64,000 bases of DNA from the NCBI GenBank assembly GCA_022813625.1, contig JAKLMB010000001.1, forward strand, positions 1,922,001-1,986,000. Reading direction: 5' to 3'. The notes beneath the pieces are model-generated. The model was not told the origin of the DNA. It searched no databases and was given only the letters and a program-made list of their open reading frames with translations. This stretch comes from Aaosphaeria pasadenensis. Taxonomy: Eukaryota; Ascomycota; Dothideomycetes; Pleosporales. The position numbers and the translations under genes were made by a program. Shown in pieces: positions 44,950 through 56,938 of this stretch. Position 1 is the stretch's first letter. Each line of letters opens with the position of its first letter.

Positions 44950-46695
44950 GGGAACATGAAGTGATGATTTGGGTTCATGAGGGTTATGAAAGGGACACGA
45001 TTTTATGGGTTTATGAGTTTATGACACAGAATTGGGAGTTTGGAGTTTAGGTTTGGAATTGGGTTTGGGGGCGAAAGATTGGGAATCATGCATGAGATGG
45101 CTTTGTATCAGTGTTGTTGGAGCGGCATTGCTGTATGATCAGATTACTAGGTGGCATCATTCTGGGTTCACTTTGTACCTTAAGCGATACATGCTACGAT
45201 ATTTTCTATGACTTTAGCGATTGTATGATAAGTAAGAATGGTCTAGTTGATAATGGTCATGCTGAATACCAACCGAAACCTTGATGATCTCCGAAGAAGA
45301 TAGTCGGGGACATCGGTGCAACTACAATACTATGTCAGAAGTAGAATAAACAGACGACTCTCAGCAACAAGTTGCTTAATCGAGATCATTGCAGGGTTCC
45401 AAAAGCTTGTTAGCGAACGTTTGCCTCAACGTCGATGCTGTGAAACATCGATCAGATGTCGGGGTCCAGAACAATAGCCGGAGAAATGTTTCCCAAGGAA
45501 GTGAAAGCGTCCACGTTGTCGGTTGTGGAACATCATCTTTGCTCGATTGGGGCCAACACTTCCTACGAACGTGCAGCCCCTTGAAAACAAGAGGTGACGG
45601 CGACATAAGAGACCAAATAAACTATACTTGGCTCTATATTTAGAGTGTCGGGCCATAATCACGCTGATCATCCATGCATGATTCCAGACTCTACAGATCG
45701 ACTCAGCCTTACCGTACATTCTTCCGCCGCCGTGGTTTCGGTGATGGAATCCAAGGATCCATCAAACGTCGTGTTAAGTCAGCACGCCTCGAGGGGGTGG
45801 AAGTGCTGGAGCATATACTGGTTCCATTTGGGGGCAGAAATGTTGGTGGGACGGCTGCGTGGTTGGCGCATTTTCCCAATGGGGAAGAGCATCGGTGAGG
45901 CTGTGTTTGGTGGATAATCAGCCTGGAGGTTGTATGGAATCGGGGCAGAAATTTTGGGCTGGAGAAGGAGTGTGGGGGATCAGAGTATGTTTGTTAGCTT
46001 TAATTTTATGTGTTTTTCGTCAAAAAATCCGTTGCGCTTTGTGTTGTTGAGTATATGATCGTTAACTAGTAGTATCAACTTTAATTCCAAGTCTCGAGAT
46101 CTACACGTCGTAGCAACATCACCGCAAATTGTATGTCTCGTCACGTTGCATATGAGGCGTTTTGTTTCCATATACTACCATCATAACAAATGAGAAGATT
46201 CGGTAGACCGCATAAAACGTGGTTGGGCTGATGTTGTAATCACTGCCCGTTTGCTTAATCCAGTTCAAGTACTCAGCACATACCTCCCGACCCCGTTTCA
46301 GGTATGGAACATTCTTGACCAATCAACAATGTTTCTAGACGAGCATACATGTAGCATTTCTCGGTTTCCATACTCGCCCCCGTTCAGCTCAGTTCGAGAT
46401 ACTTGGCAAGTCCAGTTGGGGGATGTAAGCCACGCTTTGCTTCCCGATGCCCAATGTCCGATTTGGTTTATGTAGACGAAAAATAATTTCTTTAAATCAA
46501 TGGATGCTCGCGATGGAGAGAGTATCTATCATCTACTTCATTCCAACTCCTTCAATTGTGGGCCACGCAACTTGGGATTGTCTTGTTACTTGTATGGTAG
46601 CATACATCTTCATCATTCTAATAGGATTGATATACGCCCTTTTCAAAGACTCGCGAGCCTCTTCAACCAAGTTCAGAATCACGAGATAGCCAGAA
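44950..46695. other. Gene-poor region, 1.75 kb
   Basis: Short open frames of 60-97 codons occur on both strands between about 45380 and 46320. None has family resemblance, and overlapping frames on opposite strands suggest chance. The right end is the LtrA-gene promoter. Confidence 0.5.
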
Positions 46696-48573
46696 ATGGG
46701 TCACGAAACACATCACTCCGAGGCTAGGAAGTCTCTCGGCATCTTTGCATCCCCACTGCAACATGCCGACCATAGCCATAAAGATTCGGCCTCTTCAGAT
46801 GAGGAGAATCAGAAATCCACAAACACCGATGCCAATCACGTACCCTTCAACAATACCGACTGCGATTTACACGATAGTCCATCTTTTCACCGCCATGCCG
46901 AAGCTACAACAGCTGAATTGTTCTATGATCTGTTCTTTGTCGCCAATCTCACGACATTCACTGCCATGCTCGACATCAACTCGTCCAAAACACTGACAGC
47001 ATACATCGGCTTCTTCTCCCTCTTGTGGCTCACCTGGTACCAAACCTCCCTCTACGATGTGCGTTTTAGCAGCGACTCCCTCTTCGAGCGAATCGCCAAG
47101 GGCCTGCATTTCGGCGTCATGGTTGGCTTCGCAGTCATCGGACCTCAGTGGAAGCCCGGTGAGGAGATCTACGACTACAAGATCTACCGTGCTTTCGGAT
47201 TCATCTTGATGGTTTCTCGATTGACGCTCTTTTGCCAGTATGGAGTTACACTATTCTACAGCAGGGTGTACAAGAAAACGATCGTGCCGCTCGCGATCAT
47301 CATGGCATCGACTCTCATTGCCGCCATCCTCTACGGAGCATTGACCGCAGTCTTCCCTGACACCAAGGAGGTACTCAATACAGAAACTGGTGTCCTCGAA
47401 GGCGTGTACCAGAAATCCAACGCCTACATCGCCTGGTACGTCATCGGCATTATCGAAACCATTCTCACAGTCAGCATCTCCTGCATCTGGCGCCTCATCT
47501 CCTTCAAAGGCACGCACATGGTGCAGAGAATGTCGCTCCTGACCCTCATCATCCTCGGCGAGGGCATCATCGTCATCTGCAAGGCCATCTCCAAGATCGT
47601 GAAGTTGGAGTACCTGTGGTCTGCCGCCGTCATCGGCCAGATCATCGCCGCGATCCTGATCATCTACTTCTTATACATGTTGTACTTCGATCGATTGCAG
47701 GAAGAGCATTTTGGCACGATCAAGCAGCAGTTGTGGTCGTTTGTGCACTTCCCACTTCACACTGGCATCGTGCTCGTGCTGCAGGGTGTCTCGCATCTCA
47801 TCATCTGGAGACAGGCCATCGAGGCTTTGAACGATGTCAATTCGCGATGGATGGACGTGCAAACCAACCTAAACAATCACGTGTACGAGAATGGAACGGT
47901 GTACGCCCAGGCTTTCTATGACGTTTCCAAGTACAACGTCTTCGACTACGTGCCTAAAGGCATGGACGTCGGCCATGCGTTGGAAGTCGCCAGCCAAGCA
48001 GCTACAAACATGGCAGAGGGCTACGATAATCTGAATGTCTCGAACACGAACACCACAGCGGAAGCCCAGTTGGTGGATGGAATCAACACGCTCATTGCTT
48101 CGACTGCGGACGTTCTGTTTACGAGTCTGGGCATCGAGGCACCAAAGATGGATAAGGGTGGTGAAGAGAAGAAGCTGGATTTTGATACCACGTTCAATCA
48201 GTATGGAAAGGTGTTTAACTTGGTCGTTGAATACGTCTTCGTCACGGTAAGTTCATACATTCTCGCCACTTATCTATAAACCCAGACAGTGACTAATGCT
48301 CTTCGTCTCCAGGCCGGCCTTTCGCTCCTTTTCATCACCATCTGCGGCTTCCTGTCGCTTCCCAAGTCTGGCCGACGTATGTCTGAATATATCCGTCTAG
48401 GTGCCAATGCGGCATTCAGTGTGGGGTTGTGCTTGATCACTTTGTTGCGGTACAATGATACGTCGTTGTCCAACTTCATGATGAGTGCTTGGATGATTCC
48501 GCTGATCTGCATTGTCTACTTCCTGTGTGTGCTCGGGAATCACCTTCGTCTTCCTGGGAAAAAGACGCACTAG
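46696..48573 (+). CDS. LtrA-family membrane protein (low-temperature requirement A)
   Basis: Two exons (46696-48246 and 48313-48573) give 603 residues; the 66-nt intron has a GTAAGT donor and a CCAG acceptor and joins in phase 0. TTAELFYDLFFVANLTTFT is the characteristic first motif of the LtrA family, and the hydrophilic N-terminus before it is rich in His and Asp. Roughly ten or more hydrophobic segments follow, including RMSLLTLIILGEGIIVICKAI, the family's second conserved block. A hydrophilic loop of about 130 residues with NGT and NTT sequons separates the last two helices from the rest. Bacterial LtrA was named for a listerial cold-growth phenotype. The fungal role is unknown; ion or small-molecule handling is only a guess. 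Confidence 0.88.
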
Positions 48574-48775
48574 ACGTATCTGGGGAGAACAAGGGCCGGC
48601 GAGGGGGTCTGTTGGATGCATTGTAGTTGAAATGGGAGGCTCGACGGGGGGCAGTAAGAGTAGAAATGGGAAGAATGGTGGGAAAGGCCTTATGTGGTCA
48701 TATAATCGTTGTAATTGGGTAGGTTGATATGTACATCTTTGAGGCTAGATATACTTTACGCTTGTATAACTCTTG

Positions 48776-50212
48776 TCATTCTAGCTCTTCCATCTGTATC
48801 CGCAGTGCCTCTCGCTCCCAGAATTCCGCCTGCTGCTCTGCTCCACGGCGTCCGCCGAACTGAACCCCCCCGTCGCCGTTATCTCCCGTCGCCAAGTCCA
48901 TCAACCGCTGGTAACAGCCCTTATTACGCTTCTCGTTAAAATGTTTGTAAGGGTTGCCAGGCTCAAGCCACGCTCCGCACAAGTAGCAGAAATGCGTCTT
49001 GCACTGGAAGCAAGTCATGTGGTTACAACCATAAGATTTCTGGCACGGAGCTGTGCACTCTGGACATGGCGAAGTGTTGGCGAGGATGAAATTGAGCGAA
49101 GCTTGATCTTCCTCCGTGAGATCCTTCGGTTGTCGGGGCATGCAGCGGTAGTAGTCGCCGTGCCATGAAGCTAGACATTGTTTGCAGAATGCGAGGTTGC
49201 AGTCTTCGCATACTACTAGTCGATCTTTGTCGCGATCTTTATCCGTCATTTTCTTGGGTTGCTCTTCCTGGCCTTGTTCTTGACCAGCGCCGTCATTTGC
49301 TGGCTCGACGATGACTTCGTCGTCTGAATCCTCCTCCATCTGACTGACGTCCACGATTTTGGGGTATTTCTCGGTCCGCATCGCGCCTTGACACCATGAT
49401 CGGGGACAGAACACGATCGTGGGATCTGCCTCGATCTTCTTCTTCCTCTTGAGCTCAGCATATCGCTTTACATTTTCGAAAGACAGTGGTATCTGCAATA
49501 GCTCTTTTGGCGAGACAAGACGTTCCTTCTTTTGACGGTATATTGCCGCGTTGCCAGTCTTTCCACAGTCAGGAGCCATGCATTTGACATTGTTCACATC
49601 TCCTTCCGCAATGCAGTTGTTGTAATAGTCCTGCAAGCAAGCTTTGCAAAACACGTGACCGCATCGTTGCATTTGATAACATGCAGATCCCTTCTTCGGC
49701 TCCAGACAGACCCCGCAATCAAATGTCTCGTGATCGAATTTCTCTCGTTTCATTTGGTCGTTGTAATCCAGTATAGTGCCTTTTAAGGAGATGGGAAGTT
49801 TTAGGCTGTTCAGCCCAAAACTTGACTCCGCAGCTTCTTGTAGATAACTGATGTAGGCAAATATCATTTGCATCCCGCCATACTCTTCCCACTGCGAAGA
49901 CGCTTCTTTCTCTAGCTTTTGAAGAGTTGGATCTGGTATCCAAGACGATGTGAGCTTGACCTCCGGAGGACTCTGTAGTGGGTAATTCTCGACAAGGATG
50001 AGATCCAACAATAGCGGAGGCAGATAAGATAACCGATGGATCGCGGTTTCTGGTTCAAAGATAATCTGAAGAGGCGCAATAGGAGAGACCTGGAGATTGA
50101 TCCTTGCAGATGGCCTGGTGGGTTGCTCGAGGTTGATTTCAAGTTCTGGATATATCGACTGGAGGGTTTCCAGCTCTTCTACCCGCTCATCTGCTGCATC
50201 TTCCTCCGCCAT
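48776..50212 (-). CDS. ITT1: RBR-type E3 ubiquitin ligase (RWD plus RING-IBR-RING)
   Basis: A single exon of 478 residues. The first 130 residues form an RWD domain (ELETLQSIYPEL, then NYPLQSPPEVKL). RING1 begins at CGVCLEP near residue 165 with CGHVFCKACLQDYY. An IBR segment with VCEDCNLAFCKQCLASWHG follows a charged, acidic insertion (about residues 275-315). RING2 starts at CPECTAPCQKSYGCNHMTC near residue 382; the Cys of TAPC is the expected catalytic residue that takes ubiquitin from the E2. The order matches human RNF14 and yeast Itt1. Yeast Itt1 interacts with translation release factors, and RNF14 marks stalled-ribosome factors. The gene is divergent from CAX4. Confidence 0.93.
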   Translation of the reverse strand: MAEEDAADERVEELETLQSIYPELEINLEQPTRPSARINLQVSPIAPLQIIFEPETAIHRLSYLPPLLLDLILVENYPLQSPPEVKLTSSWIPDPTLQKLEKEASSQWEEYGGMQMIFAYISYLQEAAESSFGLNSLKLPISLKGTILDYNDQMKREKFDHETFDCGVCLEPKKGSACYQMQRCGHVFCKACLQDYYNNCIAEGDVNNVKCMAPDCGKTGNAAIYRQKKERLVSPKELLQIPLSFENVKRYAELKRKKKIEADPTIVFCPRSWCQGAMRTEKYPKIVDVSQMEEDSDDEVIVEPANDGAGQEQGQEEQPKKMTDKDRDKDRLVVCEDCNLAFCKQCLASWHGDYYRCMPRQPKDLTEEDQASLNFILANTSPCPECTAPCQKSYGCNHMTCFQCKTHFCYLCGAWLEPGNPYKHFNEKRNKGCYQRLMDLATGDNGDGGVQFGGRRGAEQQAEFWEREALRIQMEELE

Positions 50213-50769
50213 GGAGAACTTTGGCCCGCAGAAAAGGTGATCAGGACTTCAAGGGGTCCTTAAGTGTGTCCTTTTAGGTGTGCCCTTTGCGCCCTTCTCG
50301 ATGAATTTTCGGTGGATTAAAGAAGATTAGGTGGCGATGCGGGCTGCTGTATTAGTCCAGATGCGCTGATCGGGGCATCGGCCGCCTCAAAGTCCCGCAA
50401 TATATTGGTGGGCGAAGCGTTTCTAAGAAATAGTTCGTACACTTGGGGAATATATGGAGAAGCAATATGAGTCAGTAAGCTAGGCGGAGACATTCACAAA
50501 TAATTGTTAGCCACTTGATTCAATACCGTACGAGTAGTGTGATGAATGTCTGACAAGGATTGCCCTCCTACTAGGGTGACTAGACAGGCGCTCTTCTCTC
50601 ACGGAAGCCAAACCAAAATAAGATGAGGCGCTCCGGACTAGCGCCACAGATAATGACATAATCCGGAACCTGCGCCACGACACCCGTCACTCTGAACTTG
50701 TTATATGACGACGATTGTATCCTCAACTGCCGTCCTCGTACTGGAAATCCTCTCAAACTCTCGCCCGCC
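50213..50769. other. Divergent promoter, ITT1 and CAX4
   Basis: 557 nt between two start codons on opposite strands. No specific factor site is called. Confidence 0.5.
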
Positions 50770-51592
50770 ATGGACGACATACCTCTTGCGTCTCTCTCAC
50801 TGACGCACGTTCACTATGTACGAAGATTCCGTTCCAAAATGAACAAGACTGTGCCTAACGTTTCGATTTCGTAGAACCCCGCCGATCGCATTTCGTACCT
50901 TTGCGCCTGGCTTGCCCTTGTTCCCCAGGGATTATGTGTTGTATATGCGACATTGATATGGTCGAATCGGGAGATTGAGATATGTCTCATGTTCGCCGGC
51001 CAGATGGCCTGTGAAGCACTGAATTGGTGTCTGAAGCGACTGATCAAAGAGGAACGACCACGTGGTAAGACCTGTCTATATCTGACTATCTAGCGGAATC
51101 ATGAATATCTGACTCTGTATAGAAATGCATGGAAAAGGATATGGAATGCCTTCTTCGCACGCACAATTCGTTACCTTCTTCTCGATCACGCTAACGTTCT
51201 TTCTCCTCTTCCGCCATGTCCCTCACCCGACCGAGACTCACACTCCACTCACATTCGCTCAACGCTTCCTTCTCTCCATTCTCGCACTTATTTCTGCTGC
51301 TGCTGTAGCGGCAAGCCGTATATACCTTACGTACCACACCCCGAAACAAGTCCTGGTGGGCTGCGCCGCAGGGGCCATTTTTGCAATTTTTTGGTTTGCA
51401 TTTACAACATATCTGAGAAGATCGGGTTTGATTGAGTGGGGGTTGGAAACCACTATTTCAAGACTATTCCGTATTCGGGACTTGGTGGTCCAGGAGGATT
51501 TGGTCGACTCGGGTTGGGCGAGATGGGAAGAGAGGAGAGCACGGAGAGGGTTGAAGAATGGCTTCGTTGTCCAAGTCAAGAAGAGTAAATGA
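50770..51592 (+). CDS. CAX4: Dolichyl-diphosphatase (PAP2 superfamily)
   Basis: Three exons (50770-50817, 50875-51064, 51123-51592) give 235 residues, the typical family length. All three phosphatase motifs are present and in order: KRLIKEERPR (motif 1, completed across the second splice), MPSSHAQF (motif 2) and SRIYLTYHTPKQ (motif 3 with the nucleophilic His). Four hydrophobic segments embed the active site in the ER membrane facing the lumen. The enzyme removes one phosphate from dolichyl diphosphate left after N-glycan transfer, so that the lipid carrier can be reused. Start MDDIPLASLSLTHVHY matches family N-termini. Confidence 0.95.
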
Positions 51593-52671
51593 AGGTCACC
51601 GTAAAGATATGACCGACGGCTTGTGCAGGGTTCTTAAGGGTTCGACAATTTCTGCATCTTTGACTTTACTAGCATTGCATTTGGACGCATATGAAGACTT
51701 ATTGGCAAGTATATTCCACCAACGGGGCAAACATGTAAATGAAGGCTATAATGGTGATACCTCTTGGTTTTGGCCTGTGTTTCCTCACAATTTGATAACA
51801 ATCCTCTGGTAGGTATCACGTATTTGGTGCCTGTGATCAGTGGTCGGGTTTCGATGGTCTCCTTTTCCCATGAAAAAGGATCATTCTCTGCCTGGCCGCG
51901 CACCTATGCCGCACAACTGGACGCAGGTCCAATGCGCAATGTAATTCTCCAAAATATATTGCATTACATAGCAATGTTCCTATACGAGTCACTATCAGCC
52001 CGCATATCTTTCCATGATAACCTCTCATGCAGTCAGACGTTGCTTAGCGTAGGACCCATGGTATTGATTGGTCTCCGTCGTACAACATTCCGGCTAATCC
52101 TTCCTCGACGTTTTCGAGCTTACGCCTGACACATCCCCCTTCGCAAACCGTTACTGGTGCACCACAGGGATACTGATGTCCTAATCCAGACATCGGTAGC
52201 AGAATGGCTTGCCTGAGCTGTTCAGATGGTGAGCACGATGCACCATCGTCGGATCGAACAGTTCCCGAACGTACTCACGATATTGCTATTGGAGAATCAT
52301 CACATCACGATGATACCGAGTATTGATCTTCGTGGCTCAGCGATGTTGAATTGCGTGTCAGTTACACAGCCAGCGACGATATGGAAATGCTATAGCATTT
52401 ACAAGGTGAAGAATGCGAAAGATGCGAGCGGATGTGTGCCATGCGTATAGACGTGTAACTATATAAACGCATGAACTCTGTCTCCGGAAGTCATCGAGAA
52501 TTGTTACTAGGTCACCCTTTTTGTTTCTGATAGTCTACATTCCTCAGTTCTGTACTCAGCCCAACATACATAACACCTGCCAAACCCCTTTCTCCACTTG
52601 TACCCCTACCCCATACATCCAAACATATCTGGTCGAAAAGTGAAACCTCGAACCAGGCTCGATAAGAAAAG
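51593..52671. other. Intergenic, 1.08 kb
   Basis: 3' region of CAX4 and promoter of the cytochrome b561 gene. No gene is supported. Confidence 0.5.
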
Positions 52672-53353
52672 ATGGCGATCGATTTCTCTAAATTGAGTCC
52701 GGCTGAGATTCAAGCTCTCATGCAGTTGTTTGCAAAGCTGAAGAAGGTCCGGACAGCTCACGCTGTCATAATGTCCATAGCAGTGTCTCTATGGTTCCCT
52801 CTCGGCGTGCTCCTCCTACGACTCCTGAAGGTCAAGAACACCGTCCTGTGGCACGCCATCTGGCAAGGCATTGGCCTCCTCCTCCTCCTCGTCGGCTTCG
52901 GTCTTGGTAGTTGGCTAAGCAGCAAAACAAACGTAAACATCCACAGTTCCACCAACCTATTAGGCGAGAAACACTGACAGTTCTATCCCACAGCATAACG
53001 GCGATACACACATCATCCTCGGCATCGTCATCTCGGTCCTCTTTCTCTTCATGCCAGCCATCGGCTGGTTCCACCACAGACACTTCTCCGCGAGGGGAAA
53101 TACAGACTACAAGAGACACATCCACGTGTGGGGCGGCCGCGTGCTTCTACTCCTCGGCGTCATCAATGGGGGTATGGGTCTCAGTCTCTCCAAGGCACCT
53201 ACTTCGGGTATGATTGCGTACGGCATTCTCGCTGCTGTAGTGGGGATTGGGTACGGATACATTTGGTTCCGAAAGGGGCGCCAGCCGGGGTTTGAGAGGG
53301 TCAAGGCTCGTCCCAATGGGCATTTTGAGATGGAGTCGGGGACTAAGGCTTGA
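52672..53353 (+). CDS. Cytochrome b561 family membrane protein
   Basis: Two exons (52672-52932 and 52994-53353) give 206 residues. The 61-nt intron has a GTAAAC donor and a CACAG acceptor. Five hydrophobic segments are visible. His residues occur at equivalent depths in successive helices (RTAHAVIM, WHAIWQG, DTHIILG, RHIHVWGG), which are the expected axial ligands of two b haems. The protein is the b561 module alone, with no DOMON domain or signal peptide, unlike the cellobiose-dehydrogenase-like secreted forms. It should pass electrons across a membrane, possibly from ascorbate or to iron or other acceptors, but partner and membrane are not readable. Confidence 0.85.
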
Positions 53354-53949
53354 TCTGGTCATATTTTGGTGTGATTTGGTGTGATGAGGATTGTACTGGC
53401 TCGTACGGGCTGGTACTTGGAGGGAGACACTTCGATTTTGACTGCCATGTCTGCTTGGCTGCTCTGTTTATGCTTACTGTTCTATTTCACCGTGAGATCT
53501 ACTATGTATTGTATTAATTCATCCAAAGAAAAGCAGTATCATTGTTATGTCTCCCTTGCTAAAAGTTGAGGAACTTCACGATGAAAGAGCACTTAGATCC
53601 CCGTGACCTCTTGTAACCATGACCTCTTGTAATATCATATGATCATTCATTAGCTAAAACAACATGGTCCTTGAATGGATCTGTATAGATAAACCCGATC
53701 GATATCCCCTCTACACTGCCCACCCTTTCATCCCATCCAAGCATTGAATGTCACATGATCACACATCCCCTCAAATACCCAACAGCCAATGAACTCCCCC
53801 CCACGCTGGCAACTGGACCTCATGTCTGAGAGGTTGCTCGCACTGCTGACATTTGGCCGACGAAGGTCTCGGTCGTCCTCTAGAGTCGGATCAGTAATCT
53901 ATAATATACATACGTTGTTGACTCAAGAGACATGAGGCAGATTGGTCAC
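53354..53949. other. Intergenic, 0.6 kb
   Basis: A short exon-like stretch on the minus strand (53821-53882) could follow the S/T-rich frame through an intron, but the join is speculative. Nothing else seen. Confidence 0.4.
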
Positions 53950-54658
53950 TTACACCCTATCATCTCCACTTATGGTGGGTTTGGGAGCAGTTACTGGAAT
54001 CGTTTTGGTCGTCGTTGTGAGGAATGTTGATTTTACTAGTGGCAGGGGTCGTGGTGGTGACGATGCAACAGATGAAATCGTGGGTTGTGGAGAAGCAGGG
54101 CTGGGTTTAGGACGCGGAGTGGACGAGGCCGTTGCAATTTGTGGTAAAGAGGAAGACCTTGAATGACGTTGGATAGCACGGAAAGAGGGTGGTATTACTG
54201 GAGAGTTGCTTTGGAAGATTGAAGACTTGCTAATGGAGGCCTGAGGCGTAACACTGGGAGATGCCTTGGCAGTCGTACCAAGAGATGGCTTTGAAGCTGT
54301 GACTTTAGACAACATCTTAGCAGTAGACTGCCTGGTTGCAGGTGAAGTCGAAAGCCGACCGGCCACCTTTGGCGCACTCGTTACGGGAATTCTCGATACG
54401 ATGAGTGCCGTGGTATAGGAGGTACGGAACGTGTTATCTCGTATGATCGTTGCACCGGTGACTGAAGGATGAGCCAAGATCAAAGATTGTGATATCGTTG
54501 CACCGGATGATGCAGATGTAACGGGGCGTGAGGCTATGTACTGTGAGCTTTTGAATGTAGGAATGGCGTTCTCAGTTGGATCAACCTGCATCTGGCGTAC
54601 TTGCGATGATTGGAGCGGCCAGGAGTAGAAATGGCAGACGCGACAAACTTGATAACAT
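53950..54658 (-). pseudogene. Ser/Thr/Pro-rich open frame with out-of-frame signal peptide
   Basis: A 213-codon minus-strand frame (53950-54591) encodes a mucin-like sequence with over a third Ser, Thr and Pro. Just upstream, an ATG at 54658 starts MLSSLSRLPFLLLAAPIIAST, a clear signal-peptide shape, but this frame is one base out and stops after 25 codons. No intron with good sites and correct phase joins them. Either the gene is broken by a one-base shift, the base call is wrong, or an unusual splice is used. If intact it would be a cell-wall-type secreted protein. Family not recognised. Confidence 0.35.
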
Positions 54659-55304
54659 GGTCGATTGCCTCGTCTAGTAGTGACTTTGGATAGTGTTCAA
54701 CAAATTAAGATGGAAGTGAAAAGGTCTCGGTGATTTTCCCGCTGGCTCCTCGATGCCTTGGATATAAAGAGTATTGAATAATGATCATGACCATCAGTGT
54801 CGGTCCCAATTATTGCAAATTCCCGTTAGTGTTATAGAGAGAAATACACATCCAAGAGTGGCCAATTATTGGTTCCAATGTGTTGCACCGTTGGAAGAGA
54901 ATGCGGCATAGCCGATCGAGGCTGGTGGACATGGTTGCTGCTTCCAATTTTCGACTTCCACAGAATCTGAAGATCAAGTACAAAAGGCACGTTTTGACCA
55001 ATAGGAAAATATTTGTATCATCATGATGAACACAGTGATATTAATGCTGAAGGCAAATGGCCACTTCACCAGTTGTATCCCTTGCATGGACAAGGAACGA
55101 CGCTTGAGGATGGGGGTGAATAGTTATACAGTGGGAGGGATCAATGCGCGGAGATGTGGTACGTAAGGGACATATTTCGCGTTCAATACATTCCAGGCTC
55201 AATAGTCCGAGGCAATCGACTACACGCCAGAAATAGAACCTATAGTCCTGAACAGTCCAGCATCCATTGATCTCTTTCGTAAATTTCGTTCAATCATTTA
55301 CGAG
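54659..55304. other. Divergent upstream region, 0.65 kb
   Basis: It separates the S/T-rich frame and the protease-like gene. A missing 5' exon of the protease-like gene with its signal peptide could lie here, but I could not identify it. Confidence 0.4.
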
Positions 55305-56938
55305 ATGGAGAACCCCCCAACAGCAGCACCCTTGGTATTCGATGCTTCGCAAGAGTGGGACGGAAACGATGGCAAATGGAGCTCTTTCGTTATACGAGTT
55401 GGAACGCCAGCACAAAACTTTCGTGTGCTTCCTGGGCTCGCAACGGGAGAGGTACTTGTCCCGTCAGCCGAAGCGTGTAATTCTGAGATACAGGCTACAT
55501 GTGGAGCTCAGCGTGGTGCGTTTCCTTTCGATGGGCACCAGAGCAATGGATTCCAATCCAATAAATCTTCGACATGGCAACAGATTGGATTGTATTACTT
55601 GGACCTCCGCGAAAACCTGAATTATACTGGCAAAGGTCTGTTCGGGCTGGAGCACGTAGGGCTAATGCCACAAAATCCGAATGGCCCAGACTTAAGGGAC
55701 CAGGTCGTTGGGGCAGTTACGACTGGAAATCCTCATGTGGGAGTCCTTGGACTGGATGTAAAGCCTGCCAACTTTTCCACCTTCGGCTTTCCCCAGCCAT
55801 CGCTATTGACGAGCATGTTGGACGAGTCGAGAATACCTAGCCGCTCATTTGGATACACTGCAGGAGCATACTACAGTAAGTCAGTCGGACCAACTCTGAC
55901 TTTGATAAACTACTAACAGTTTGCTCAGGGACTCCTAAGGTCCTTGGGAGTCTGACATTTGGTGGCTTTGACCAAGAACGCTTTGTCCCAAACAACATCA
56001 CATTTCCATTCGATCCTGATGATAGCCGGCCAACTAGCCTCAAAGTACAGAGTATAGTCGCCAAAGACACACTGAATAGCTCCGTTGTCAACCTGCTCGA
56101 CAATGTAGTCTACGTGCAGCTTGATTTCACCGTACCCCATCTTTGGCTGCCGCACGACGTCTGCGACCGCTTCGAGCAAGCATTCGGACTCATATATGAC
56201 AGCAACACTGATCTCTATCGCGTCAACGACTCAATCCACGACCAGCTTCTTCAAAAAAACCCAAACCCAACTGTCACAATCGGGTTGGGCACATCGGACC
56301 CTCATCAACGAGTCAACATAGAGCTACCATATGGTGCGTTCGATCTTGCTGCAGGTGCTCCAATGTACGACAAAGACACAAATTATTTCCCGATTCGACG
56401 AGCCAACGACACTCAGTACACACTTGGCCGAGCCTTCCTTCAGGAAGCGTACATAATCGTCGACTATGAGAGAGGTAACTTCTCGGTTCATCAGGCTCTT
56501 TTTCCACAGACGAATGAGCCCAAAAATATTAAGACAATTTATTTACCCGAGAGTCTCTCGACGAATACTCCTGCAGCATCTACAGATGGGAGCGGCATCC
56601 CAAAAGGAGTCGTAGTGGGAATAGCGGTTGGCGTATCCATGGGGGCTATGTTGCTTCTTGCATTTCTTTTTGTCATTTTGAAGCGACGAAGGACTAAGCG
56701 AAAGACTGATCCGAATGATATGGCCCAGATACCGCCAACACATGACGGGGTGCAAGAATTGCACGATGATGACAAAAAGCCTTCAGAGATCCAGGGAAGT
56801 GAGCTACATGAGATGGCAGGCTATCAAAATCGGGAAGTTGATGGGACCTCGCGCATTGAATTACTCGGAGATGTACCTCGGGTGTCGCAGTCCATACATA
56901 GTAGCACCGACCTAGTCGAGAAGAGCCGCAAGAAGTAG
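55305..56938 (+). CDS. Membrane-anchored aspartic-protease-like protein, first catalytic Asp missing
   Basis: Two exons (55305-55875 and 55929-56938) give 526 residues; the 53-nt intron has a GTAAGT donor and a CTCAG acceptor. The first 420 residues follow the two-lobed pepsin fold (peptidase A1). IRVGTPAQNFRVL is the usual lead-in, but the DTGS active site is replaced by LPGLATGEVLVPS, with no Asp. The second lobe keeps Asp in VQLDFTVPHLWLP, and YTLGRAFLQEAYIIVDYERGNFSV is a conserved A1 ending. GIPKGVVVGIAVGVSMGAMLLLAFLFVIL is one membrane helix, followed by basic KRRRTKRK and a 75-residue cytoplasmic tail. The start lacks a signal peptide, so a 5' exon is probably missing. Fungal relatives share the loss of the first Asp, so a non-enzymatic sensor or binding role is likely. 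Confidence 0.82.
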
